64,000 nucleotides of DNA from PALSA-612 sp963742925 (GTDB lineage: Bacteria; Actinomycetota; Thermoleophilia; Gaiellales; Gaiellaceae), in the NCBI GenBank assembly GCA_963742925.1, contig CAVUNV010000004.1, positions 1 through 64,000 of the forward strand, in the 5' to 3' direction. The number at the start of each line of letters is the position of its first letter. The first letter of the stretch is position 1. Of the stretch, positions 46,238-55,511 are shown one piece after another. The notes under the pieces were generated by a model, which was not told the origin of the DNA, searched no databases, and saw only the letters and a program-made list of their open reading frames with translations. Made by a program: the position numbers and the translations under genes.

Positions 46238-48038
46238 GTGATGAGCGCGGCGCGGATGCGCCTGAGCCTCGCAGCCGGCCTTCTCGTCGTCTCCGGTCTC
46301 GGGCTCGGCCTGGCGATGAATCGACCGGCTTCCGCCTCGACGGCCCGTGCCGACGTGAACCCGATCCGGCGCGAGAACGCGCTTCCGGGCACCGCCGGAT
46401 GGCGCCTGCCGCGCGCGTCGCCGGGCGCCATCGAGGGCTACGCGTCAGGAGTCAGCTTCCTGCCGGGGAGCAAGCTCGACCTGCACGTCTCCACCACCCC
46501 CTCGGCCCACTACCGCGTCGAGATCTACCGGATCGGCTGGTATGCAGGAACCGGCGCGCGCCGCGTGGCCTGCGCGCCGGGCTGCGCGACCGCCGAGCCC
46601 GGGACGGCCCGGCCGGTTCCGCCCTTCGATCCCTCGACCGGCTACCTGAACGCGGGCTGGCCCGTGACCGACCGCTTCACCGTCAGCCCATCCTGGACGA
46701 GCGGCTACTACCTCGCCGAGCTCGTCCTCACCGACGGCCCGGACTCGGGCCGCGGGAGCTGGATCCCGTTCATCGTCCGCGAGCCGGCCGGCCAGGCCTC
46801 GGACATCCTCGTCCAGGCGCCCGTCAACACCTGGGAGGCCTACAACGACTGGGGCGGCCGGAGCCTCTACTTCAACTTCAACGGCGTCGGCGACAACCAC
46901 GTCTCCTTCGACCGGCCGTTCGACGAGAAGACGATGAAGACGGCGGACGGGCCTGCCACCGACAACGCCAACCTGCCGCAGGTGTCGGAGTTCCCGCTCG
47001 TCCGCTTCCTCGAGCGCAACGGCTACGACGTCTCGTACACGACCGACGTCGACACCGACGCGACCCCCGCCGGGCTCCTGCGCCACCGGCTGGTGATGGT
47101 CGCCGGCCACGACGAGTACTGGACGAAAGGGATGCGCGACGCGTTCGAGCGGGCCCGCGACCTCGGCACCAACCTCGCCTTCATCGGCGCGAACATCAGT
47201 TTCTGGCAAGCGCGCTACGAGGACGGCCGCCGCACCCTCGTCGAGTACCGCAACCCCGGCCCCGACCCGGAGCCCGATCCGGCGCTGAAGACGGAGATGT
47301 TCCGACAGCTGACCCCTCCGCGCCCGGAGTGCCGGCTCCTGGGGGTCGAGGGGATCGTCGAGCCGGGCAACCAGAGCATCGGCATCAAGGACCTGGCGGC
47401 GAACCAGGCCGCGCTCGGGAACGCGTGGTTCACGCGCACCGGCTTCACGGCGTCGACCGTCCTGCCCGAGCTGGTCGGGTACGAGTGGGACCTGATCACG
47501 CCAGGCTGCGCCACCCCGCCGCTGACCGACCTCTTCCACGTCTCCGGCACCCCGAGCTACGACGGGGTCCGCTACACGGCTCCCTCGGGAGCGCGGGTGT
47601 TCAGCGCCGGAACGCTCCGATTCAGCTGGGGGCTCGACGACACCACCGGCCACGGGAGCCCGCCCCTGCAGCAGTTCATGCGGAATGCGCTCGACGATCT
47701 GACGCGGCCGGCGCCGCCGGTCTCGGTCCGCGCCGCCCACACCCGGGCCGGTGTCCGGGTCACCGCCACGTGGCCGCCGGACACGCGTCCCCGCCAGCTG
47801 CTCGTTTATGCGCACGCCGGCGTGCGGCCGTTCCTGCCGTCGAGCCTGGGGAGCGAGGCTCGTCTGCACCACCCGCGGGCCGGTCTGCGTCGACTCGCAC
47901 GCCCGGCCGGGGCAGACGATCCGCTACCTCGCGGTCCTGCGCGACCGGTGGCGAACGTCGTTCCCGGCGCTCTCGGCGCCCGTCGACCGGCTGAGGGCTC
48001 AGAAGAGCGACGAGAACGGGCGGCCGGGCACGATGTAG
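46238..48038 (+). CDS. Secreted protein with N,N-dimethylformamidase beta-subunit-like domain, one frameshift
   Basis: A signal peptide (hydrophobic 9-27, ASA cleavage near 33) is followed by ENALPGTAGWRLP and LHVSTTPSAHYRVEIYRIGWYAGTGAR, an N-terminal beta-sandwich. The large domain has QAPVNTWEAYNDWGGRSLYF, VSYTTDVDTDATP, VMVAGHDEYWTKGMRDAFE and SGTLRFSWGLDD-like segments, the pattern of the DMFase large-subunit domain found in many actinobacterial surface proteins. A shift near 47850 leads to a fibronectin-like end. About 600 residues. Its role in a glycan locus is unknown; hydrolysis of an amide or a glycan is possible. Confidence 0.72.
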
Positions 48039-49105
48039 TAGTGCGCGAGCTGGAGCCCTGCTCCCACGGCGACCAGGGCCAGGAGGACGAGCGAGGCCCG
48101 CCTCGGCAGAGCGGCCACGCCCACGCCGACGAGGAGCGCCAGCCCGGCGGCCCCGGTCAGCAGGTAGTGGGAATCGAACGCCGGCTGCACGGCGGACAGC
48201 CCGAGCGTGACCAGGAAGGGCGCGAGAGTCCAGACGACGACGAGCGCCCCCTTCCAGCGCGACGATCGGTACCGGCCGCCGATCAGGAGAGCACCGACAC
48301 CGATCGCGGCGGCCGCCAGCGCAAGTGGGTTCCTGCTCGACCAGTCCCACGTCTGCACCGCGACGCGTCTGAGCGTGGGTGACGGGATCCAGCTCAGCTG
48401 ACCGTTGTCCGCCGTGCCCACGAGCACGATGATCGGCGTCACGGCGACAACGACCGCAAGCAGGGCCGCGGCGGCCAGACGCGGACGCGGGCGCGGGCGC
48501 GTCAGCAGGTACGCAGCCACGTGCGCGGCGAGCACGGAGATCGCGAACAGGCTCACCCAGCAGGCGGAGACGAGAGCGAGCGCCCACAGCAGCACCCAAC
48601 ACGTCCGCGGCTCCTCGAGCGCCCGGACGAGCCCGTAGCTGGCCAGAACGGTCAAGAAGAGCGCCAGCGAGTACCCGCGGGCCCACTGCGAGTACTGCAT
48701 CACGTATGCGGCGGCAGCCAGGGTCGCCCCGGCCACGAGGCCGGCGACCCGGCCGAACAGGCGGACCCCGACGGCCGTCAGCACCAGCGCCGCGAGCGCC
48801 CCGAAGACGACGGACGGAAAGCGCGCCACCCAGACGCTCGTCCCGAACGCGGCCAGCCACGGCTTCATGAGCAGGTAGTAGACGAGGTGCGGCGCCTCCG
48901 TCCTACGGGCAGAGCGCCAGATTCCAGCGACCGGGCGGCTCGCCGTACGGAGCGTCACACGCTCGTCGTAGGAGAGGGGCGGCCCGGAGACCCTGATCAG
49001 CCCGAGGCCGAAGGCGGCGAGCCCGACGGCAAACGGCGCGAGGGGCCACAGGCGCACGCCGACCAGACGTGCCTGCCCGGGGGACACGGTGCCGGCCCCG
49101 GCCAC
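47999..49105 (-). CDS. GT-C mannosyltransferase-like membrane protein (GT39/ArnT type)
   Basis: 368 residues, about nine helices. Lumenal loop 1 has LSYDERVTLRTA with the D-E pair typical of GT39/ArnT-like catalytic centres, then RTEAPHLVYYLLMKPW and FPSVVFGALAAL in the first conserved region. It would use a polyprenyl-phosphate sugar outside the membrane. It ends tail-to-tail inside the DMFase-like gene by 40 bases. Confidence 0.8.
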   Translation of the reverse strand: MAGAGTVSPGQARLVGVRLWPLAPFAVGLAAFGLGLIRVSGPPLSYDERVTLRTASRPVAGIWRSARRTEAPHLVYYLLMKPWLAAFGTSVWVARFPSVVFGALAALVLTAVGVRLFGRVAGLVAGATLAAAAYVMQYSQWARGYSLALFLTVLASYGLVRALEEPRTCWVLLWALALVSACWVSLFAISVLAAHVAAYLLTRPRPRPRLAAAALLAVVVAVTPIIVLVGTADNGQLSWIPSPTLRRVAVQTWDWSSRNPLALAAAAIGVGALLIGGRYRSSRWKGALVVVWTLAPFLVTLGLSAVQPAFDSHYLLTGAAGLALLVGVGVAALPRRASLVLLALVAVGAGLQLAHYYIVPGRPFSSLF

Positions 49106-49124
49106 CGGGAAAGCCTAGCCGCAG

Positions 49125-50132
49125 TCAGGACAGCGCAGCCTCGTACGCAGCCAGCGTGGCCGTGGCGGCCACGTCGCGCGAGTAGCGCTCCCGGGCGCGC
49201 TCGCGGCCGGCCGCCCCGAGTCGGGCACGCAGGTCCGGATCGCCCAGCAGGCGCTCGAGGGCGACGCGGAGAGCCGCCACGTCGCCGGGCGGGACGAGCA
49301 ACCCGGTCTCGCCGTCGACGACCGCCTCGACGAGACCCCCGACCGCCGTCGCCACGACCGGCCGACCGTGCGCCATCGCCTGGCGCGCGACGACGCCGTA
49401 GCCCTCGCGCCGGGAGGGGCACACGACGAGAGCAGCCCTGTTCAGCTCTCCGGGAAGCTCGCCGGGCGGCACGAAGCCACGCGCCACGGGTACGCGCTCT
49501 CGCAACGGCCCGTCGCCGACGACGACGAGCGGCAGGCCGCGGGCCGCCTCCATCAGCTCGAGCACGCCCTTCTCCTCGGAGAGGCGGCCCACGAAGAGGG
49601 CGTGCGGCGGCTCGTCCGGCTCCACCGTCACCTCGGGGACCGTCACTCCCACCGGCACGACGCGAACCTCACGAGCGCCCAGCGTCCGTGCCGTCTCGGT
49701 CAGCGCCTCCGACACGCACAGAACCATGCGCGCGGCACGCACGATCGGCCGGAACAGCGCCGGTGCCCGGCGGGCGAGCTCGGCGTCCGTTCCGTGCATC
49801 GTCAGCAGGTACGGCTTGCCGGTCGCGCGCGCGGGGAGGCCTGATGGGAGCCAGTGCGCGTGGACGAGATCGGCGCCCGCGGCGGCCCGGCGGGCGGCCC
49901 GGGTGTACGAGGCCATGAACGCGGGCAGGAGCAGCGCCTTCGCGGGCGAGCGGCGGAGGTTGCCGACAACGCCCGCACCGTAGGCGATGCCGAAGTGGCG
50001 GAACGAGGCCGGCGACACGACCTCGACGTCGACGCCGCGCGCCCGGAGATCCTCGACCGCGTCGCGCAGGAACGCTCCGGCGACGTCCGCCGCGTCCCGC
50101 GGGTACGACGTGGTCAGGACGGTGACCTTCAT
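49125..50132 (-). CDS. GT4 glycosyltransferase
   Basis: 335 residues, intact. VTVLTTSYPRDAADVAGAFL, VHAHWLPSGLPARATGKPYLLTMHGTD, LFVGRLSEEKGVLELMEAA and PSRREGYGVVARQAMAHGRPVVAT (E-x7-type donor motif, with Q at the second acidic position). The ATG is 10 bases from the transketolase stop, so it is the last gene of the ulosonate operon run or its follower. Confidence 0.9.
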   Translation of the reverse strand: MKVTVLTTSYPRDAADVAGAFLRDAVEDLRARGVDVEVVSPASFRHFGIAYGAGVVGNLRRSPAKALLLPAFMASYTRAARRAAAGADLVHAHWLPSGLPARATGKPYLLTMHGTDAELARRAPALFRPIVRAARMVLCVSEALTETARTLGAREVRVVPVGVTVPEVTVEPDEPPHALFVGRLSEEKGVLELMEAARGLPLVVVGDGPLRERVPVARGFVPPGELPGELNRAALVVCPSRREGYGVVARQAMAHGRPVVATAVGGLVEAVVDGETGLLVPPGDVAALRVALERLLGDPDLRARLGAAGRERARERYSRDVAATATLAAYEAALS

Positions 50133-50142
50133 CGCTTGCCGG

Positions 50143-52096
50143 CTACCCCAGCTCGGAAGCGATGCGGTCGGCGAGCGAGGCGCCGTCGAGACCGTGGAAC
50201 CGGAGCGCCTCGGGAGGCGTTCCGCACGCGGGCCAGCCTTCGACGCCGTAGACGGTCACGGGCCGGCCGAGCTCGCGGCGCAGCATGTCGCCGAGCGCGC
50301 CGACCGGTGCGTGATCCTCGACCACGAACACCTGCGTGAACGGGGCGATCCGTCTCAGCGAGCCAGGCCGTGTCGATCCGGTTCAGCCACGGCATGTCCA
50401 CCACGGCCAGGCGGATTCCCCGGGCCCGCAGAGCCTCGGACGCCGTCAGGGTCTCGTGGAGCATGACCGGTCCGTACGAGAGCGCCACGGCGTCGGTGCC
50501 GTCGACGAGCACGGTCCCGCGCCCGACGGCGAGCCGGTAGTCCGCCGGCAGCTCGATCCGGCGCGGCGACGGCCCGATCGCGAGCCGGATCGCGACGCTG
50601 TCGGCCGCCTCGGCGACTGCCCACTCGACGACCGCCCTGGTCTCCTCGGCATTCGCGGGGTGCACGACGATCACGTTCGGGAGCGCGGCGAAGAGCGACG
50701 CGTCGCGCACGCTCTGGTGCGACTTGCCCGGGCCGGCCGGAATCAGGCCCGCGTAGTGACACGCGTAGACGATCCGCGCCTCCTCGCTCGCCGCGTTGTA
50801 GATCTGCTCGTTCGCCCTCGAGGCGAGGAAGGACGCGAACGAGTTGACCACCGGCAGCAGGCCCTGGCGCGCGAGCCCGGCGGCCATCGAGACCATGTCC
50901 TGCTCGGCGATGCCGACCTCGATGAACCGGCCGGGGTGGCGGAGCTCGAACCCGCGGATGCGGCAGTCCGAAGCCAGATCGGCGTCGAGCACGACCAGCT
51001 CGGGATGCCGCCCGGCGAGATCGAGCAGCGCCTCGCCGTACGCCTCGGCCACGTACTCGCCGGTCGTCTTCGGTCGCGCCCGTGGGGCGCCGGCGCCGCT
51101 GGCCGGCTCGCCCTCGAGGCTCGCCGCCGGCTCGTCGTCGAGCGGCGGCACCGGCTCCAGGACGAGATCCCCCAGGTCGTGTGCCGCGAACCGATCGCCG
51201 ATCCGCCCGGTCAGCTCCGCGAAGGCCCGCTCGAACGTGTCGTCGTCGGGAGCGCCGGCGTGCCAGCGATACGTGCCGCGGCCCTCCTCGAGAGCGAACG
51301 GATGCTCCATGAACGAGACGCCCTTGCCCTTGATCGTGTTCGCGACCAGGATCTTGGGCCGCTCGGGCTCGGCGCGGAAGTCCTCGAACACCTCGCGCAG
51401 ATCGAGATGATCGTGGCCGTCGCAGACATCGACGTACCAGCCGAAGCGCCGCAGCTTCTCCTCGAGGTTGCCGAGCCCGAGGATCTCCTCCGTCCGCCGG
51501 TCCGACTGGAGCTCGTTGCGGTCGACGACCACGATCAGGTTGCCGATCTCCTGGTGCGCCCCGGCCTGCAGCGCCTCCCAGTTCTGCCCCTCCTGCAGCT
51601 CGCCGTCGCCGATCATGACGACGACGCGGCCGCCGCGGCCGAGGAAGCGCTTCGCCCAGGCCATGCCGCGCCCCTTGGAGATGCCCATGCCGAGCGAGCC
51701 CGAGTTCGCCTCGATCCCGGGCACGTGGATGTCCGGGTGGCCGTCCAGCCCGCCCAGCCGGCGCAGCCGCAGCAGCCGCTCGGCCGGGATCACGCCGAGC
51801 GAGTGGAGCACCGCGTAGAGGCCGGGCACGTCGTGGCCCTTGGACGAGAAGTAGATGTCGCGATCCGGGTGGTCCCAGCCCAGCTGCACCGTCGTCAGCT
51901 CCTCCTCGAACAGGTGGACGACGATGTCCATGGCGCTGAAGCTCGACCCGAGGTGTCCCGAGCCGGCCCGCTTGACCGCCGTCAGCGTGTTCGCACGGGC
52001 CATGTCCGCGAGCAGCGTGAGCCGCTCGTCTCGCGGCACGTCGGCGAGGCGGACGCGCTCGAACTCGCTGCGCGGAATGAGCCGGAGACCGGGCAT
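50143..52096 (-). CDS. Single-chain transketolase, one frameshift
   Basis: About 650 residues containing both thiamine-diphosphate halves. SGHLGSS at 46-52 and KGHD at 86-89 (catalytic and phosphate histidines), the diphosphate motif GDGELQEGQN at 163-172, and in the second half FIEVGIAEQDM with the cofactor-activating glutamate and PGPGKSHQSVRD. The shift near 50335 separates the last 60 residues (VFVVEDHAPVGALG), the normal C-terminal domain. Its place in a NeuB/NeuA operon implies it makes or remodels a sugar-phosphate acceptor rather than serving the pentose pathway. It overlaps NeuA by one base. Confidence 0.88.
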
Positions 52097-52836
52097 CAGG
52101 CCGGCGCAGCGTAGGCGGCCCGGTCGATCCGAGGCAGCGTCGCCCGGCCGCTCCGGGCGAGCGCCTCCGCACGCGCCCAGTCGTCCTCGTCGTCGATGTT
52201 GAACCCCTCGTAGCCCTCCGTGAGGAACGGGGCCACGACCCGTCCCGCATGCCCCGCCGTCCCGAGCGCCCGGGTCCACACGATCTCGAGCGAGCTGTTC
52301 TGGACGTAGACGGTCGGCAATGCCTGGTACTGGCTGCTGTGCCACGGAACCTCGAGCTCGTCCTGGTCGAGCAGCGGGCGCATCGTCTCCGACTCGACCA
52401 TCCACATCTTGCCCGGGTGCTGCTTGACCGGCTCGACGGCCCGGATCGAGTCCGCGCCCGGCGTGGCCAGCAGCTGCTCGAGCCCTCGCCGGACGACGTC
52501 CGGCCCCCGGAACGGGCTCGTGGGGCGGACGATGGCGAACAGGTCGTAGCGTTCCGGCAGCCGCCCGACCGCGTCGGTGATCCACTCGACGTCCGGAGAC
52601 GTCGCCGTCGCGTACTCGGCGGGGCGCAGGAACGGCACGTCGGCGCCGTACCAGCGCGCGATCTCGGCGATCTCCTCGGAGTCGGTCGAGCAGACCACCC
52701 GCTCGGCGACCCCGGATTGCTGCGCGGACGCGATTGCGTAGGCGAGCAGCGGATGGCCCGCGAGCAGACGGATGTTCTTGCCGGGAACGCGCTCGGAGCC
52801 CGCGCGGGCGGGGACGAAGGCTACGAGGCTCGGCAT
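52096..52836 (-). CDS. neuA: CMP-ulosonate cytidylyltransferase (NeuA-like)
   Basis: 246 residues. PARAGSERVPGKN at 9-21 is the nucleotide-binding signature of CMP-sialate/CMP-Kdo synthetases; then VCSTDSEEIAEIARWYGA, RPTSPFRGPDVV and YEGFNIDDEDDW (metal aspartates). Activates the free ulosonic acid with CTP. Its position between the dehydrogenase and transketolase genes, with 4-base and 1-base junctions, ties it to the operon. Confidence 0.9.
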   Translation of the reverse strand: MPSLVAFVPARAGSERVPGKNIRLLAGHPLLAYAIASAQQSGVAERVVCSTDSEEIAEIARWYGADVPFLRPAEYATATSPDVEWITDAVGRLPERYDLFAIVRPTSPFRGPDVVRRGLEQLLATPGADSIRAVEPVKQHPGKMWMVESETMRPLLDQDELEVPWHSSQYQALPTVYVQNSSLEIVWTRALGTAGHAGRVVAPFLTEGYEGFNIDDEDDWARAEALARSGRATLPRIDRAAYAAPA

Positions 52837-52840
52837 CGCG

Positions 52841-54265
52841 TCATGTCTTCGCCGGGTCCGTGATCAGGTTGACGTACTTCCAGTCGGAGTAGACGTCGAG
52901 CGCCTCGACGCCCGCTTCGCGCCAGCCGGTGCCGGACTGCTTGACGCCGCCGAAGCCCATGTGCGGCTCCGAGCCGTGCGTGCCGCCGTTGACGACGACG
53001 ACACCCGCCCGCACCTGCTCGGCAAAGCGCATCGCCCGGTGGACACTGGACGTGTGGACCGCTGCGGTGAGGCCGTACGGCGAGTCGTTGACGAGCGCGA
53101 GCGCCTCGTCGAAGTCCCGGACGCGATAGAGGATCGTGACCGGGCCGAACAGCTCCGTGCAGGACACGTCCGCATCCGGCGCGACACCTTCGAGCACGGT
53201 CGGCGCCAGCCACCAGCCCGGCCGGTCGAGCCGGTCTCCGCCACAGAGCACGCGCGCGCCATCGTCCTCCGCCGCCCGCACGGTCTCCACCAGCCGTTCG
53301 AGCGCAGTCTCGCTGATCACGGGCCCGGCCTCGTACCGCTCCGCCTCGGAGACGAACCGCCCGAGGAACTCGTCGTAGATCCGGTCGAAGACGACGACCC
53401 GGCTCGCCGAGGCACACCGCTGGCCCGCGTTGGAGAACGCCGAGGCGAGCGCCCAGCGCACCGCACCGCCGAGATCCGCGTCGTCGCAGACGACGAGCGC
53501 GTTCTTGCCGCCGAGCTCGAGACAGACCTTCGCGAGCCGCCGCCCCGCCGTCTCGTTGATCCAGCGGCCCGTGTCCGCGGAGCCGGTGAAGCTGACGAGA
53601 TCGACGTCCGGATGCTCGACGAGCGCCGCACCGGCCTCCGACCCGAGCCCCTGCACGACGTTCAGCACCCCGTCCGGCAGCCCCGCCTTGCAACACAGTG
53701 CTGCAAGGAGGTACGCGGAGACCGGGGTGTGCTCCGACGGCTTGAGAACGCAGGCGTTGCCGCACAGGATCGCCGGGAAGACCTTCCAGGCCACGTTCGG
53801 AAGCGGCGTGTTGAAGGAGATCAGGAGGCCCGCAACACCCACGGGCTGCCGCACCGCCGTCACCGTGCGGTGCTCCATGCTCGCCGTGGTCGTGCGCCCG
53901 TAATAGCGCCGGCCCTCGCCCGCGACGAAGAAGCCCATCTCGATCGCCGCGTCCGTCTCGCCCAGCGCGAGCTCGAGCGACTTGCCCGTTTCGGCCGCGA
54001 CGACCTCCGACAGCTCCTCACGCCGCTCCCGCATGGCCAGCGCGATCTCGCGGACGAGCTCGCCGCGCGCGACCACCGTCCGCTCCGCCCACGCGGGCTG
54101 AGCCCTGCGCGCCGCCGCCACTGCCGCCGCCACGTCGTCAGGCCCCGAGCGCGCGACGTGGGTGAGCAGGGACCCGTCCGCCGGCCGGTGCTTGTCGATC
54201 CACTCGCCGGACGCGGCTGCTCTGTCCTCCCCGTCGACGTGGTTCGGAACGTGCTCCGGGATCAC
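52841..54265 (-). CDS. NAD(P)-dependent aldehyde dehydrogenase
   Basis: 474 residues from GTG 54265 (GTGA overlap with the SDR). Catalytic Cys284 in FSNAGQRCASA, general base Glu250 in CLELGGKNA, the N152-containing FNTPLPN, the NAD-binding FTGSADTGRWI and a C-terminal GGVKQSGTGWREAG. It oxidises an aldehyde to a carboxylate. In a ulosonate operon that suggests a carboxylated or oxidised sugar, an unusual step for sialic-acid-type pathways. Confidence 0.92.
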   Translation of the reverse strand: MIPEHVPNHVDGEDRAAASGEWIDKHRPADGSLLTHVARSGPDDVAAAVAAARRAQPAWAERTVVARGELVREIALAMRERREELSEVVAAETGKSLELALGETDAAIEMGFFVAGEGRRYYGRTTTASMEHRTVTAVRQPVGVAGLLISFNTPLPNVAWKVFPAILCGNACVLKPSEHTPVSAYLLAALCCKAGLPDGVLNVVQGLGSEAGAALVEHPDVDLVSFTGSADTGRWINETAGRRLAKVCLELGGKNALVVCDDADLGGAVRWALASAFSNAGQRCASASRVVVFDRIYDEFLGRFVSEAERYEAGPVISETALERLVETVRAAEDDGARVLCGGDRLDRPGWWLAPTVLEGVAPDADVSCTELFGPVTILYRVRDFDEALALVNDSPYGLTAAVHTSSVHRAMRFAEQVRAGVVVVNGGTHGSEPHMGFGGVKQSGTGWREAGVEALDVYSDWKYVNLITDPAKT

Positions 54266-55023
54266 CAGGCCGACCAGCCGCCGTCGACCACCAGATTCGC
54301 CCCGGTGACGTACGAGGACGCGTCCGAGGCGAGGAAGACGATCGCGCCCAGGCACTCGTGCGCCTCGGCCATCCGCCCGAGCGGAACGCGCGCCGTGTAC
54401 GCCTCCAGGAACTCGGCCGGCTGGTCGTTCGCCACGCCGGCGAGCGTCACCGTGTTGACACGAACGCCGCTCTTCGCCCAGTAGGTGGCGAGATAGCGCG
54501 TCAGGTTCAGGATCGCCGACTTCGAGACCGAGTAGGCGACGGGCTTGTGGAACGTCTCGCCCTCGCGACGGCGGAACTCGTAGACGTCCTGCTGGGGCGA
54601 GAGCATCCCGTAGACCGACGAGACGTTGACGATCGAGCCGCGGCCCGCGCGGGCCATGGCCGCACCGACCACCTGACAGCAGAGCAGCGTGCCTTTCACG
54701 TTCACGTCCATGATCCGGTCGAACGCGTCCTCCGGATAGGTCTCGAACGGACCGACCTCGTCGGCCGGCGCGTCCGGCGGCGTGTCGATCGCCGCGTTGT
54801 TGACGAGCAGGTGCGGAACGCCCCACTCCGCGATCACCCGCTCGGTCGCCGCCTCGATCGAGGCCCGGTCCGTGACGTCGACGCGGTCATCGGCAGCGAC
54901 GTCCCAGACGGCGACCTTCATGCCCCGCTCGGTCAGCCCCTGGACGTAGACGGAGCCGAGCTGGCCGAGCCCGCCCGTGACGACGGCGACCCGCCCGGAG
55001 AGATCGAACAGCGGGTCGCTCAC
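54262..55023 (-). CDS. Short-chain dehydrogenase/reductase
   Basis: 253 residues. TGGLGQLGS at 16-24 (NAD(P) loop), NNAA at 75-78, Ser135/136 and the catalytic YSVSK (Tyr164, Lys168), ending NLVVDGGWSAW. Classical SDR. Coupled by 4-base overlaps to both neighbours. It resembles oxidoreductases such as PtmA-type enzymes of ulosonate clusters. Substrate likely a sugar intermediate. Confidence 0.88.
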   Translation of the reverse strand: MSDPLFDLSGRVAVVTGGLGQLGSVYVQGLTERGMKVAVWDVAADDRVDVTDRASIEAATERVIAEWGVPHLLVNNAAIDTPPDAPADEVGPFETYPEDAFDRIMDVNVKGTLLCCQVVGAAMARAGRGSIVNVSSVYGMLSPQQDVYEFRRREGETFHKPVAYSVSKSAILNLTRYLATYWAKSGVRVNTVTLAGVANDQPAEFLEAYTARVPLGRMAEAHECLGAIVFLASDASSYVTGANLVVDGGWSAW

Positions 55024-55511
55024 TGTTGCTTCGCCTTCCAGACGGCATCGCAGAACTCACGCACGCAGCCCTCGCCGCCGCGGCGCTCGAGCGTCCAGCG
55101 GGCGAGCCCGGCCACCTCGGGCCAGGCGTCCCGGGGGACGACGGGCAGCCCGACCGCCTGCAGGCAGGCCGCGTCGTTGATGTCGTTGCCGACGAAGGCG
55201 GTCTCCTCGAGCGAGACGCCGCGGCGGCCGGCCTCCTCCCGCAGGGCGGCGAGCTTGTCGGCGAGCCCGTACCGGCACTCGATGTCGAGCTTCTGCGCCC
55301 GCACGGCGGCGATCGGCACCGTCTCCGTGGTCAGGATCACGGGCTCGACCCCGACCTCACGCAATCGCCGCAACCCGAAGCCGTCGGCGCGGCAGCAGCG
55401 GACGGCCTCCTCGCCGCGCTCGTTCACCCACACGTGGTTGTCCGTGAAGACGCCGTCGAAGTCGAACACGGCGAGGCGGACGCCTGAGAGCAGCGGGTCG
55501 AGCTCGTTCAA
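55020..55511 (-). CDS. KdsC-like HAD phosphatase
   Basis: 163 residues. DFDGVFTDN with nucleophile D17 and acid D19, TTETV for the motif II threonine, K86-region and GNDINDAACL (D110, D113). No cap domain, as in KdsC and the NeuA-fused phosphatases. It would dephosphorylate the ulosonate phosphate formed by NeuB, so NeuB here probably uses a phosphorylated acceptor. Confidence 0.9.
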   Translation of the reverse strand: MNELDPLLSGVRLAVFDFDGVFTDNHVWVNERGEEAVRCCRADGFGLRRLREVGVEPVILTTETVPIAAVRAQKLDIECRYGLADKLAALREEAGRRGVSLEETAFVGNDINDAACLQAVGLPVVPRDAWPEVAGLARWTLERRGGEGCVREFCDAVWKAKQQ

